This document shows, piece by piece, positions 10,490-21,086 of a stretch of DNA of 64,000 nt. The notes beneath the pieces were generated by a model. It did not search any database. It worked only from the letters and a program-made list of their open reading frames with translations, and was not told the origin of the DNA. A program made the position numbers and the translations under genes. Source of the DNA: Curtobacterium sp. MCSS17_015 (GTDB taxonomy: Bacteria; Actinomycetota; Actinomycetes; Actinomycetales; Microbacteriaceae); assembly GCF_003234265.2 (NCBI RefSeq), contig NZ_CP126256.1, forward strand, positions 930,001 to 994,000, written 5' to 3'. Position 1 is the first letter of the stretch; the number at the start of each line of letters is the position of its first letter.

Positions 10490-10493
<4 letters not shown>
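7977..10493 (-). CDS. treY: Malto-oligosyltrehalose synthase
   Basis: A GH13 transglucosylase (EC 5.4.99.15) that turns the reducing-end alpha-1,4 bond of maltodextrins into the alpha,alpha-1,1 bond of trehalose. The 838-residue protein starts at [14 protein letters not shown], the classic TreY opening. It carries [35 protein letters not shown] with the nucleophilic Asp, VEKILEPGE with the acid/base Glu and [14 protein letters not shown]. The last 45 or so residues are a Thr/Gly/Asp-rich low-complexity tail not expected in the family. The ATG overlaps the glgX stop (ATGA, 10490-10493). A longer frame runs upstream but only reads the glgX tail out of frame. Confidence 0.96.
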
Positions 10494-12958
<2,465 letters not shown>

Positions 12959-13155
12959 ACGTGCCTCCAGAAGGGGTGAACGTGGCCAACGTATCGGCGG
13001 GCCCCTGTGATGTCCGGGCTCGGACCGCGCACTGTGGAGCGTTCTCCCTCCCCACCGCGTCGTGCCGTGCAGTGGCCCTGTCCGCCACCGCTGACGGCCT
13101 CGCACGACTTCTCCACAGTTCGTCACGGACGACCGGACAGCCAGCGCTCGCGGAG

Positions 13156-13168
13156 TAGCGTCGCCGCC
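13156..13168 (+). promoter_or_regulatory. -10 box of leaderless promoter (GerW-like gene)
   Basis: TAGCGT (13156-13161) ends 7 nt before the ATG at 13169; no Shine-Dalgarno. Confidence 0.5.
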
Positions 13169-13498
13169 ATGACCAACATCGTCACGCAGATCGCAGACAA
13201 GGTGCGGCCCGTCGGCGTCGCCTCGAACTACGGCGACCCGGTGGACGTCGGGGACAGCACGCTGATCCCCGTCTCCGTCAACTGGTACGGCTTCGGCGGC
13301 GGCTCCGACGCCGACGAGGACGGCGCTGGCGGCGGTGGCGGCGGTGCCGTCTCGCTCCCGGTCGGCGCGTACGTCCGCCGCCCTGGGCAGGACCTGGCCT
13401 TCGAGCCCAACCTCATCTCGCTCCTCACCGTGAGCATCCCGGTCATCTGGGTCACCGGCAAGGTGCTCGCCAAGTTGATCCGCGCGCTCAAGAAGTGA
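13169..13498 (+). CDS. GerW/YtfJ-family protein
   Basis: A 109-residue protein with the GerW (YtfJ) layout: an N-terminal helix, then a region ending in VDVGDSTLIPVSVNWYGFGGGS, a Gly-rich loop (seven consecutive Gly in AGGGGGGAV), then GAYVRRPGQDLAFEPN and a C-terminal hydrophobic helix LLTVSIPVIWVTGKVLAKLIRALKK. In Bacillus this family is tied to spore germination, but the family is also widespread in non-sporulating actinobacteria, where its role is unknown. The C-terminal helix could anchor it to the membrane. It is divergent from glgX and ends at a 48-nt perfect palindrome. Confidence 0.72.
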   Translation: MTNIVTQIADKVRPVGVASNYGDPVDVGDSTLIPVSVNWYGFGGGSDADEDGAGGGGGGAVSLPVGAYVRRPGQDLAFEPNLISLLTVSIPVIWVTGKVLAKLIRALKK

Positions 13499-13513
13499 CG
13501 GTCTGACCCCTGT

Positions 13514-13561
13514 GACGGCCGGGAGGCACGGTGCGGATCCGCACCGTGCCTCCCGGCCGTC
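13514..13561. terminator. 48-nt perfect palindrome terminator
   Basis: The two 24-nt arms (13514-13537 and 13538-13561) are exact reverse complements. The palindrome follows the GerW-like gene and insulates the TPP riboswitch. It contains the CGGGAGGCACGG core seen in other hairpins here. Confidence 0.85.
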
Positions 13562-13604
13562 AGTGGTCGCGTCCCATGACCTCATCGCCACTACACTGGC
13601 GGGA

Positions 13605-13700
13605 CACACACGGGAGTCCGGGTTCACCGGGCTGAGAGGGAGCGAACGGCGCTCCGACCGTCGAACCTGATCCGGATCATGCCGGCGCAGGGAGGAGTCC
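13605..13700 (+). promoter_or_regulatory. TPP (thiamin pyrophosphate) riboswitch
   Basis: The THI-box signatures appear in order: CGGGAGTCC near 13611, GGGCTGAGAGGGA (13630-13642), then CGAACCTGATC (13662-13672), ATGCCGGCGCAGGGAGG at the 3' side. The last segment merges into the GGAGGA Shine-Dalgarno of the transporter gene at 13706. This points to translational control, with ligand binding hiding the ribosome site. A possible -10 (TACACT, 13592-13597) lies just upstream. Confidence 0.93.
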
Positions 13701-13705
13701 AGGTC

Positions 13706-14347
13706 ATGCCTGCTGTCATGCAGTCCGCAGTACCGTCCACCAAGGCCACCCGCTCGCTGCGGTGGCGCGTCGTGGACATCGTCGTCGCGAGCGTCCTCGC
13801 CGTCGCGATCGGCGTCGTCTTCAAGCTCTGGGAGTTCGGCTACGAGCCGATCAGCGCCGCCGCCGCGCTCGTGCTCCCCGGGTCCCAGTCGCTCTTCGGC
13901 GGTGTCTGGCTGCTCGCCGGCCCGATCGTCGCGATCGTCGTCCGGAAGCCCGGGGCCGCCCTGTACGCCGAGATGGTCGCGGCGTCGGTCGAGGCCCTGC
14001 TCGGGACCCAGTGGGGCTGGCTCACGCTCGAGGCCGGTCTCGTGCAGGGCCTCGGCGCCGAACTCGTCCTGGCGGTGTTCCTCTACCGCGTCTACCGACT
14101 GCCGGTGATCGTCCTCGCCGGGGCCGCCGCGGGCCTCGCGCTCGGGATCAACGACTCGCTGCTCTGGTACGCGGGGCTCGACGCCGGCTTCAAGGCCGTG
14201 TACGTCGTGTGCGCCGTCATCTCGGGTGCCGTGATCGCGGGCCTCGGCTCGTGGCTCATCGTCCGCGCGCTCGCGGCCACGGGCGTGCTCTCGTCGTTCG
14301 CCGCCGGCCGTGAGCACACCAAGCGTGCGGCCCGAACCCCGGCGTGA
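13706..14347 (+). CDS. ykoE: ECF transporter S component, YkoE family (thiamin or HMP precursor)
   Basis: A 213-residue membrane protein with about six hydrophobic segments (VVDIVVASVLAVAIGVVF, SLFGGVWLLAGPIVAIVV, GAELVLAVFLYRVY and others). It is the substrate-binding subunit of an energy-coupling-factor importer. YkoE proteins import thiamin or its hydroxymethylpyrimidine precursor, and the TPP riboswitch directly upstream supports this. I chose the ATG at 13706 because GGAGGA precedes it; an ATG at 13679 falls inside the conserved riboswitch 3' strand. The stop overlaps the GTG of the next gene (GTGA), so the importer is made as a coupled operon. Confidence 0.93.
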   Translation: MPAVMQSAVPSTKATRSLRWRVVDIVVASVLAVAIGVVFKLWEFGYEPISAAAALVLPGSQSLFGGVWLLAGPIVAIVVRKPGAALYAEMVAASVEALLGTQWGWLTLEAGLVQGLGAELVLAVFLYRVYRLPVIVLAGAAAGLALGINDSLLWYAGLDAGFKAVYVVCAVISGAVIAGLGSWLIVRALAATGVLSSFAAGREHTKRAARTPA

Positions 14348-16911
14348 CGACCGCACCGGCAGCCGCTGCCGGCCCTGGGTCCGTGACCGCCACACCAGCG
14401 GCCCGCATCACCTTCCGCGACTGGGGCTGGCGGTACGCATCGCGTGACGCCTGGGCCGTGCGCGGGGTCGAGCTGACCGTCGAACCCGGCGAACGCGTGG
14501 CGATCGTCGGACCGTCCGGCGCCGGCAAGTCGACCCTGCTCCGAGCCGTCGCCGCCGTGTTGCCCGACGAGCCCGATCCGGACGACGACACGGCCGCCGC
14601 GGTCCAGGGTGAGGTGCTCGTCGACGGGACCGCACCCGGCAGCGCGCGCGGCCGGGTGGGTCTGGTGATGCAGGACCCCGAGGCGCACACCGTGATGTCC
14701 CGGATCGGCGACGACGTGGCCTTCGGGTGCGAGAACACCGGTGTGCCACCGGAGGCCATCTGGCCACGGGTCCGCGCTGCGCTCGACGTCGTGGGGCTCG
14801 ACCTGCCGCTCGACCGGTCCACCACGGCGATGTCGGGCGGGCAGCGGCAGCGGCTGGCACTCGCCGGGGTGCTCGCGATGCGCCCGGGGGCCCTCGTGCT
14901 CGACGAGCCGTGCGCGAACCTCGACCCGGACGGGGTCGCGCAGGTCCACGACGCCGTCCGTGCCGTGCTGGAGGAGTCCGGAGCGACGCTCCTGGTCGTC
15001 GAACACCGGATCAGCACCTGGCTCGACCTGGTCGACCGCCTGGTGCTGCTCGAACCGGCCGGCGGCGTCGTGGCCGACGGGCCTCCGGCCGAGGTGCTCG
15101 CCGCCCACGGGCCGGCGCTCACCGCGGCCGGCGTCTGGGTGCCGGGCAGCGAGCCCGCACCCGGTTCGGCACGTCGCCGCACGGACCGTGCCCACGCGGC
15201 AGACCGGTCGGGAGGCACCGATCGCCTGGTCGCGTCGGCCCTCGGGACGGCGCGGGGCCGGGGACCGCAGATCGGCAGGGGGATCGACCTCACCGTCCGC
15301 GCCGGCCGGGTCATCGCGATCACCGGTCCGAACGGCGTCGGGAAGTCCACGCTCGGGCTGACTCTCGGCGGGCTCCTCGGACCCGCAGCGGGTTCGCTCC
15401 GTGCGACCACAGCGCTCCGAGGGGACGCGGGGGAGGACCCCTCGGCGTGGTCCAGCCGCGAGCTCGCCGCCCGGATCGGCACCGTCTTCCAGGACCCCGA
15501 ACACCAGTTCATCGCCCGGACCGTCCGCGAGGAGCTCGCCGCCGGTCCGCGCGCCGTCGGTCACCACGACGTCGACGACCGGGTGGACCGGGTGCTCGCC
15601 GACTTCGACCTGGCGCACCTCGCCGACCAGCACCCGTTCAGCCTGTCCGGTGGTGAGCAGCGCCGGCTCGCGATCGGGGCCGTGATCGCCGCCGAGCCAC
15701 CCGTGCTCGTGCTCGACGAACCGACCTCGGGGCAGGACCGGGCGACCTGGCAGGCGGTGGTCGAGCGGATCGGCGCACTCGCCGACGCCGGCACCACCGT
15801 GGTCGCCGTGACGCACGACCGCGACCTCGTGCGGGCGCTCGACGCGGACGAGGTCGTGCTCGGTGCCGACGGGGTCCGCGCAGCGGGGTCGCGGAGGCAG
15901 GACCCGCTGCGGCACACGGGAGTGGTAGCCGCCGGTCGGACGGTCGCGGCGGTCGCGGAGACCGACTCGGTCGCGGAGACCGACTCGGCCACCGCCACCG
16001 ACTCGGCTGCTCGCTCCGGGGTGGCCGCCCGGACCGACCCGGCCGCGCCGGTCGACTCGGCCGTCGCGGTCGGCCGGCGCAGCAGCACGAGCACCGAGCG
16101 CACCAGCGCGACGACCCCCGGGGCCGCGGCCGGACCGCCCGGGTGGGCCGAGCCTCCCGTCCGCCCCCGCGGTGTCGGTGGCGTGCAGCCCGTGGCGTCG
16201 CTGCTCGGCGTGCTGGCACTCGGCCTGTGCCTCGTGCTGAGTCTCGACGTCGTGTCGGCGGCCGTCGCGCTCGCGCTCGAGGTGCTGCTGCTGCCGCTCC
16301 TCCGGATCCCGCCCCGGACGCTGCTGCTGCGGACGGTCCCCCTGCTGGCAGCGGTGCCGCTGACGGCGGTGAGCATCGCCCTGTACGGCCGTCCCTCTGG
16401 ACGGGAGTGGTTCGACGTCGGCTTCGCGCACGTGACGGACGGGTCGTTGGTCCTCGCCCTCGCGACCGCGCTGCGCGTGCTCGCGGTCGGACTGCCCGCG
16501 ATCGCGCTGTTCGTGCGGGTGGACCCGACGGACCTCGCCGACGGACTCGCGCAACTGCTCCGGCTGCCGTCGCGGTTCGTGCTCGGCGCCCTCGCGGCGA
16601 TCCGGATGACCACCCTGCTCGGTGACGACTGGCGACAGCTCGGCAGCGCACGGCGAGCCCGGGGCGTGGCCGACACCGGTCGTCTGCGGCGCGGCGCGTC
16701 GATGGCGTTCGCGCTGCTCGTGCTGGCGCTCCGGCGGGCGACGACGCTCGCGGTGGCGATGGAGTCGCGCGGGTTCGGCGCTCCCGGACGGCGGACCTGG
16801 GCGCGCAGCGTCCGGTTCGCCGGTCCCGAGTGGGCCATGGTCGGCGCACTGGTCGGCGTCGGAGCGGTGGCCGTCACCGTCGCGGTGGCCGCGGGGACCT
16901 GGCGTGCCTGA
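14344..16911 (+). CDS. Fused ECF energizing module: two ATPase domains plus EcfT permease
   Basis: An 855-residue polypeptide joining the three normally separate energizing subunits. ATPase 1 (about residues 20-250) has GPSGAGKST, the signature MSGGQRQRL and Walker B LVLDEP. ATPase 2 (about 295-510) has GPNGVGKST, LSGGEQRRL and VLVLDEPTSGQD. A disordered linker with repeated VAETDS/ATATDS units (about 535-610) leads to a CbiQ/EcfT-type membrane domain with about five helices and the coupling motifs RRARGV and MESRGFG. It should drive the YkoE component and perhaps other S components. The GTG start overlaps the ykoE stop. YkoD double-ATPase fusions are common; including YkoC as well is less usual. 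Confidence 0.92.
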   Translation: MTTAPAAAAGPGSVTATPAARITFRDWGWRYASRDAWAVRGVELTVEPGERVAIVGPSGAGKSTLLRAVAAVLPDEPDPDDDTAAAVQGEVLVDGTAPGSARGRVGLVMQDPEAHTVMSRIGDDVAFGCENTGVPPEAIWPRVRAALDVVGLDLPLDRSTTAMSGGQRQRLALAGVLAMRPGALVLDEPCANLDPDGVAQVHDAVRAVLEESGATLLVVEHRISTWLDLVDRLVLLEPAGGVVADGPPAEVLAAHGPALTAAGVWVPGSEPAPGSARRRTDRAHAADRSGGTDRLVASALGTARGRGPQIGRGIDLTVRAGRVIAITGPNGVGKSTLGLTLGGLLGPAAGSLRATTALRGDAGEDPSAWSSRELAARIGTVFQDPEHQFIARTVREELAAGPRAVGHHDVDDRVDRVLADFDLAHLADQHPFSLSGGEQRRLAIGAVIAAEPPVLVLDEPTSGQDRATWQAVVERIGALADAGTTVVAVTHDRDLVRALDADEVVLGADGVRAAGSRRQDPLRHTGVVAAGRTVAAVAETDSVAETDSATATDSAARSGVAARTDPAAPVDSAVAVGRRSSTSTERTSATTPGAAAGPPGWAEPPVRPRGVGGVQPVASLLGVLALGLCLVLSLDVVSAAVALALEVLLLPLLRIPPRTLLLRTVPLLAAVPLTAVSIALYGRPSGREWFDVGFAHVTDGSLVLALATALRVLAVGLPAIALFVRVDPTDLADGLAQLLRLPSRFVLGALAAIRMTTLLGDDWRQLGSARRARGVADTGRLRRGASMAFALLVLALRRATTLAVAMESRGFGAPGRRTWARSVRFAGPEWAMVGALVGVGAVAVTVAVAAGTWRA

Positions 16912-17479
16912 GGAGCCGGCGGGGAGCACGTCCGACGTCGGGGGTGTGGTCGACGAGGTCGTGGCACGGGTCCACGCCGCCGGTGCGGACGGTGTCGGTC
17001 GTGCCGGTGCCCGTGCCCGCGTGGTGGTGCTCGTCGACGGACGGTCGGGGACGGGCAAGACCACGCTCGGGAACGCGCTCGCCGCCGCGCTCGGCGCGCA
17101 GGTGGTGCACCTCGACGACCTCTACCCCGGGTGGGACGGTCTGCGGGCCGCCGCCGAGGCCGTGGTGACCGACGTGCTCGGCTCCCCGTCCGGGTACCGC
17201 AGGTGGGACTGGCAGGCCGACCGGCCGTCCGGATGGCGGGCGCTCGACCCCGACGCGGCGCTGGTCGTCGAAGGGTGCGGAGCGCTCTCCCGCGCCGCCG
17301 CGCCGCTGGCCACCGTGCGGGTGTGGCTCGAGGCCGACGACGCGGTGCGGTGGGACCGGGCGATCGGCCGGGACGGCGCCGCGTTCGCGCGCGAGTGGGA
17401 GCGATGGGCCGCGCAGGAGGAGGCGTTCATCGCGGCGGAGCAGCCGGTGGCACTCGCCGACCTGGTGGTGCGGACCTGA
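16904..17479 (+). CDS. P-loop nucleoside/nucleotide kinase-like protein
   Basis: A 191-residue protein with a Walker A motif, VVLVDGRSGTGKTTLGNAL, near residue 40, then VVHLDDLYPGWDGL, a substrate/Walker-B-like segment typical of uridine-kinase-like ATPases, and VVEGCGAL. It begins at a GTG that overlaps the ECF gene by 8 nt, so it is part of the same operon. It could phosphorylate a nucleoside or vitamin precursor; the neighbourhood hints at pyrimidine or thiamin metabolism but does not prove it. It lacks a full phosphoribulokinase/uridine kinase core, so I leave it unnamed. Confidence 0.8.
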   Translation: MPEEPAGSTSDVGGVVDEVVARVHAAGADGVGRAGARARVVVLVDGRSGTGKTTLGNALAAALGAQVVHLDDLYPGWDGLRAAAEAVVTDVLGSPSGYRRWDWQADRPSGWRALDPDAALVVEGCGALSRAAAPLATVRVWLEADDAVRWDRAIGRDGAAFAREWERWAAQEEAFIAAEQPVALADLVVRT

Positions 17480-17504
17480 GCATCGAGCGGTCGTCGCCCT
17501 CGAC

Positions 17505-17852
17505 TCATGCCCAACCGAGCTCGTGCAGCCGCTCGTCGTCGATGCCGTAGAAGTGTCCGATCTCGTGGACGAGCGTGGTGTGCACCTCGTCCTTGAGGTC
17601 GTCGAGGGTGTCGCACTCCGCCAGGTGCTGCTTCCGGAAGACGACGATCCGGTCGGGCAGCTCACCGAACCCGTACTGGCCGCGCTCGGTCGTGGCGACG
17701 CCGTCGTACACGCCGAACAGGTCAGAGCCGTCCTCGGGTTCGTCCTCGACGACGAAGACGACGTTGTCGAGCCCGTCGACCATCTCGTCCGGCAGCAGGT
17801 CGAGTTCGTCGGTCACCAGCTGCTCGAAGTCCTCGGCCGACATCTCCATCAC
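17505..17852 (-). CDS. Minimal zincin-type metallopeptidase
   Basis: A 115-residue protein of the small actinobacterial metallopeptidase family with a single HExxH zinc motif, LVHEIGHFYGID, near residue 95. A typical preceding segment, GELPDRIVVFRKQHL, is present. The downstream Asp in GIDDERL may be the third metal ligand. Possible starts are GTG 17852, ATG 17849 and ATG 17843; I chose the GTG because a CACGAT box lies 6 nt upstream, as in other leaderless genes here. It is convergent with the kinase-like gene, 24 nt apart. Substrate unknown. Confidence 0.85.
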   Translation of the reverse strand: MMEMSAEDFEQLVTDELDLLPDEMVDGLDNVVFVVEDEPEDGSDLFGVYDGVATTERGQYGFGELPDRIVVFRKQHLAECDTLDDLKDEVHTTLVHEIGHFYGIDDERLHELGWA

Positions 17853-17930
17853 GAGGTGATCGTGACACAGCTGCCCGGGGGAGAGCTGGCCGCGGCGGGC
17901 TCCGCTCCTTCCGGGACACCATCGACATCA

Positions 17931-17963
17931 CGAAGGCCCCCGTCCGTCGGACGAGGGCCTTCG
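17931..17963 (-). terminator. Terminator of tRNA-His
   Basis: CGAAGGCCC (17931-17939) pairs with GGGCCTTCG (17955-17963), with a second inner stem CGTCC/GGACG. It lies 20 nt past the 3' end of the tRNA. Confidence 0.7.
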
Positions 17964-17983
17964 TGTCGCTGTGTCAGCGATGC

Positions 17984-18059
17984 TGGGGTGAGTAACGGGG
18001 CTTGAACCCGCGACCTCCTGGACCACAACCAGGCGCTCTACCAGCTGAGCTATACCCAC
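17984..18059 (-). tRNA. tRNA-His (anticodon GTG)
   Basis: A full cloverleaf: acceptor GTGGGTA pairs with TACTCAC, anticodon loop TTGTGGT lies between CCTGG and CCAGG, and the T-loop is TTCAAGC. The discriminator is C and the CCA end is encoded. A G at position 18060 provides the extra 5' G(-1) that marks tRNA-His. It is followed by a hairpin terminator and preceded by orn on the same strand. Confidence 0.97.
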
Positions 18060-18132
18060 CACGTGTCGGTCCGGCGAGCCGGAGCAACCACTCGATTGTA
18101 GTACATCCGAGCGCCTGCCCGGACCACGATCG

Positions 18133-18783
18133 CTACTCGGCGGGTGTCGGGCTCGGCTGCGGGGTCAGGCGCGGTTCCCACTTCGCGACGACCTCGGCCG
18201 CGATGGTCTTGACGTCGTCGCTCGCCGGCCCGGGCTCGGGCGTGAACCCGGCGCGGCGGTAGTACTCGAGCTCCCGGATCGACTCGAGGATGTCGGCGAG
18301 GGCGCGGTGCCCGCCGTGCTTCTCGGGCGAGTTGAAGTACACGCGCGGGAACCAGCGACGGCAGAGCTCCTTGACGCTCGACACGTCGACGCTTCGGTAG
18401 TGCAGGTGGTTGTCGATGCGCGGCATGTACTTCGCCAGGAAGGCCCGGTCAGTGCCGATGGTGTTGCCGGCCAGGGGAGCGGTGCCCTCGGCGGGGACGT
18501 GGGCGAGGATGTACTCGAGCACCTGGTACTCGGCATCGGCCAGGGAGACGCCGTTCGGGATCTCCTCGATCAGGCCCGAGGTGGTGTGCATCTTCGTCAC
18601 GAACTCGTTCATGTTGTCGAGCGCTGACTGGTCGGGCTTGATGACGATGTCGAAGCCGGGGTGCACGGGGTTCAGGTCGAAGTCCGTGACGACGACCGCG
18701 ACCTCCACGAGCTCGTCGACCTCGACGTCGAGACCGGTCATCTCGCAGTCGATCCAGACGAGGCGGTCATTCGCTGCAGACAT
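18133..18783 (-). CDS. orn: Oligoribonuclease
   Basis: A 216-residue 3'-5' exoribonuclease that clears 2-5-nt RNAs and pGpG. The DEDDh active site is complete: Asp and Glu in [10 protein letters not shown] near residue 12, Asp in [16 protein letters not shown], and His and Asp in [11 protein letters not shown]. The C-terminal 40 residues extend past the usual 180-residue core and are low in complexity. No Shine-Dalgarno precedes the ATG at 18783; TAGGAT ends 6 nt upstream, indicating a leaderless mRNA. It lies next to tRNA-His on the same strand, as is common in actinobacteria. Confidence 0.97.
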   Translation of the reverse strand: MSAANDRLVWIDCEMTGLDVEVDELVEVAVVVTDFDLNPVHPGFDIVIKPDQSALDNMNEFVTKMHTTSGLIEEIPNGVSLADAEYQVLEYILAHVPAEGTAPLAGNTIGTDRAFLAKYMPRIDNHLHYRSVDVSSVKELCRRWFPRVYFNSPEKHGGHRALADILESIRELEYYRRAGFTPEPGPASDDVKTIAAEVVAKWEPRLTPQPSPTPAE

Positions 18784-18795
18784 GCCCTGATCCTA
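18784..18795 (-). promoter_or_regulatory. -10 box of leaderless orn promoter
   Basis: TAGGAT (18795-18790, minus strand) followed by 6 nt and the orn ATG. Confidence 0.55.
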
Positions 18796-18848
18796 CTTCC
18801 GCCCGCCGACGCCGCCGCGCCCCTGTGGAGGACGAGTGTCCCACCGGT

Positions 18849-20108
18849 CTACGCCATCTCGCCGGCTGAGATCGCCTCGGCCTCGACGCGCTCCGGCTCG
18901 GCCCCGTCGTCGACGCGACGCAGCACCTTCGTGGTGAGCACGACGACCAGGAACGCCACGGCGACGGCCACGCCGGCGAAGACGTAGGCGGCGCTCGGCG
19001 AGTACGCGTCGGCGAGCAGGGTGGCGACGGGCGGGGCGATGGCACCACCGATGAAGCGGACGGCCGAGTAGGCGCTGGACGCCACGGAGCGGGGCAGGTC
19101 GGTCGCTTCCATGACGCACTCCGTCAGCACGGTGTTGAGGACACCGAGGACGAGACCGCCGATGACGACGCAGACGATGAGCCCGGCCTGTGACCGGACG
19201 ACGACGGCGGCGGCGAACAGGTCGAGGGCGAGCAGCGGTAGCGCGAGCTTGAGGACGCTGGTGCGGCGCATCCGCGCGGTGAGCATCGGGGCGACCCACA
19301 CCGAGGTGATCGCGAGTCCGACGCCCCAGCCGAAGAACGTGAACCCGATGCCGAGCGCCCCGAAGCCGAGCGGGAACGGCGTGTAGGCGAGGAGGACGAA
19401 GAACCCGATGTTGTAGAACAGCGCGGTCGCGGCGAGGGCGGCCAGGGCCGGTCGACCGAGGGCGCGGAACGGTGCCGAGAGCTTGGTCGGGGTGGGCTTC
19501 TCGAGGCTCCCGGACTTGAGGAGCACGAGGATCGCGATGAACGCGACGGCCATCAGGGTGGTGACGCCGAAGAAGGGTCCGCGCCAGCTGACGGAACCGA
19601 GCAGGCCGCCGACCAGGGGGCCCACCGCGATGCCGAGGCCGAGTGCGGCCTCGTACAGGATGATCGCCGACGCGGTCCCGCCCGACGCTGCACCGACGAT
19701 GGTCGCGAGTGCGGTCGAGATGAAGAGGGCGTTGCCGAGACCCCATCCGGCACGGAAGCCGATGATCGTCCAGACGTCGTTCGACACGGCGGCGAGGACC
19801 GAGAACAGCACGATGAGGGCGAGCCCGGTCATCAGGGTCTTCTTCGCACCGATGCGGCTCGACACCCAGCTCGTGAAGAACATCGCGATGCCGGTGACGG
19901 CCAGGTAGCTCGTGAAGAGGAGCTCGGTCTGCGCGGGGGTGGCCCGGAGCGACTCGGCGATCGCGGGGAGGATCGGGTCGACGAGGCCGATGCCCATGAA
20001 GGCGACGACGCAGGCGAAGGCGATGGCCCACACCGCGGACGACTGCTTGAGGATCGAGCCGGCGGGTGCGTGCGAGGCGGCCTGTCCGGCGGGTGCGTGC
20101 GTGTTCAC
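18849..20108 (-). CDS. MFS transporter, drug-exporter type
   Basis: A 419-residue protein with twelve predicted membrane helices, beginning VWAIAFACVVAFMGIGLVDPILPAIAESL, the helix 1 pattern of DHA1-type drug:proton antiporters. The loop between helices 2 and 3 carries SSRIGAKKTLMTG, a motif-A-like segment. Its GTG start overlaps the stop of the upstream marR gene as GTGA, so the two are one operon under MarR control. The substrate is unknown; regulation by a MarR protein suggests a phenolic, organic acid or antimicrobial ligand. Confidence 0.92.
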   Translation of the reverse strand: MNTHAPAGQAASHAPAGSILKQSSAVWAIAFACVVAFMGIGLVDPILPAIAESLRATPAQTELLFTSYLAVTGIAMFFTSWVSSRIGAKKTLMTGLALIVLFSVLAAVSNDVWTIIGFRAGWGLGNALFISTALATIVGAASGGTASAIILYEAALGLGIAVGPLVGGLLGSVSWRGPFFGVTTLMAVAFIAILVLLKSGSLEKPTPTKLSAPFRALGRPALAALAATALFYNIGFFVLLAYTPFPLGFGALGIGFTFFGWGVGLAITSVWVAPMLTARMRRTSVLKLALPLLALDLFAAAVVVRSQAGLIVCVVIGGLVLGVLNTVLTECVMEATDLPRSVASSAYSAVRFIGGAIAPPVATLLADAYSPSAAYVFAGVAVAVAFLVVVLTTKVLRRVDDGAEPERVEAEAISAGEMA

Positions 20109-20539
20109 GCGGTGGTCTCCGTTCTGGTCCTCGCTGCGATGAGGGCCGATGCGTGGTGCAGGATGTCCCAGTCGTCGTCGCTGAGGTCCGCGAACAGGGG
20201 ACCGACGGTGCTGGTGAGGGCGGCCCGCCAGGCCGCGAGACGCTCGCGGCCGGCGTCGGTGATCTCGATGAGCTGCCCGCGGGAGTCGTCCGGGTCGACG
20301 GTGCGCGAGATCAGCCCGTCGGCGGTCATGCCGGCGACCAGGCGGGTCATGGTCGGCTGGGACACCCGCGACGCCCGGGCGAGTTCGCCGAGTCGGAGGG
20401 ACTCCTCCGTCTCGAGGATGCCGAGGGTCCGCCAGACGGCGGTCGAGGTGGTGTGCCCCGTGGCCTGGAGCGCGGACCGGATGAGCCGGTTGACGGAGAC
20501 GAGGAGCGTCTCGATGGTCTGGTCCCGCGCTTGTTCCAT
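20105..20539 (-). CDS. MarR family transcriptional regulator
   Basis: A 144-residue winged-helix repressor. The recognition region ELARASRVSQPTMTRLVAGMTADGLISRTVDPDDSRGQLIEITDAG holds the helix-turn-helix and the DxR wing typical of MarR. It is the first gene of a marR-MFS operon. The promoter directly upstream (TTGCCG, 17 nt, TATAGT) places transcription start at the A of ATG, so the mRNA is leaderless. A palindrome ATAGC-CGA-GCTAT overlaps that promoter and is a likely autoregulatory operator. Confidence 0.94.
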   Translation of the reverse strand: MEQARDQTIETLLVSVNRLIRSALQATGHTTSTAVWRTLGILETEESLRLGELARASRVSQPTMTRLVAGMTADGLISRTVDPDDSRGQLIEITDAGRERLAAWRAALTSTVGPLFADLSDDDWDILHHASALIAARTRTETTA

Positions 20540-20545
20540 ACCGGA

Positions 20546-20574
20546 ACTATATAGCCGAGCTATGGATTCGGCAA
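20546..20574 (-). promoter_or_regulatory. marR-MFS promoter with overlapping operator
   Basis: On the minus strand, -35 TTGCCG (20574-20569) and -10 TATAGT (20551-20546) are 17 nt apart, and the -10 ends 6 nt before the ATG at 20539. The perfect inverted repeat ATAGC-N3-GCTAT (20551-20563) lies in the spacer and touches the -10, the right place for MarR repression. Confidence 0.75.
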
Positions 20575-20668
20575 GGGGGTCCGGGGCACGCCCGCCGGAC
20601 CGTTCGGGTCGCGCCCCTGGTCACCGCGCGCTGGACCGGGCTGCTCCGGGTGCTGGTAGAAGGGACAC

Positions 20669-20959
20669 ATGAGCGACATCACGATCCACGAGGGTGACGA
20701 GTTCACCGCCATCTTCCACGGGGGCCCCTTCGACGGGACCACGGACACCCGCACCGCCACGAGCGATGCGTTGGACGACGAGGTGACGGTGTTCGCGGAC
20801 GTCGAGGGCCTCCAGACGGCCTTCACCTACAAGTCCACCGGTTCGCGCCAGGTGCTCGACCAGATCTCGGTCGACTACACCTTCGCGCCCGACGAGTCCG
20901 ACCCGGTCGACGACCTGCAGGACCGCGGCGACCGCAGCGGCGAGTTCGACCGCGAGTAG
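20669..20959 (+). CDS. Small acidic hypothetical protein
   Basis: A 96-residue, strongly acidic protein: MSDITIHEGDEFTAIFHGG is followed by a predicted beta-rich centre and a tail, DDLQDRGDRSGEFDRE, that is nearly all charged. AGAAGGGA 4 nt before the ATG at 20669 supports the start. It stands alone between the marR operon and a thioredoxin-like gene, with a hairpin after its stop. I do not recognise the family. Confidence 0.72.
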   Translation: MSDITIHEGDEFTAIFHGGPFDGTTDTRTATSDALDDEVTVFADVEGLQTAFTYKSTGSRQVLDQISVDYTFAPDESDPVDDLQDRGDRSGEFDRE

Positions 20960-20984
20960 CCAGCGCCCCGGACAGCCCCGGACA

Positions 20985-21011
20985 GCCCCGGTCGTCGTCG
21001 ACGGCCGGGGC
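20985..21011 (+). terminator. Terminator hairpin
   Basis: GCCCCGG (20985-20991) pairs with CCGGGGC (21005-21011), with inner GTCG/CGAC pairing. It is preceded by about two and a half tandem copies of a GCCCCGGACA unit (20965-20991). Confidence 0.55.
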
Positions 21012-21086
21012 GCTCCGCTGCCCACTCCGTCCGTGGCCCGACGCCGATCGGGAGTGCCGGGGCCGCGGTCCGCGTTGGAGGAGGAC

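Noticed and set aside
13679..13705. Upstream ATG for ykoE at 13679
   Set aside because: It lies in the conserved 3' strand of the TPP riboswitch; the Shine-Dalgarno fits the ATG at 13706.
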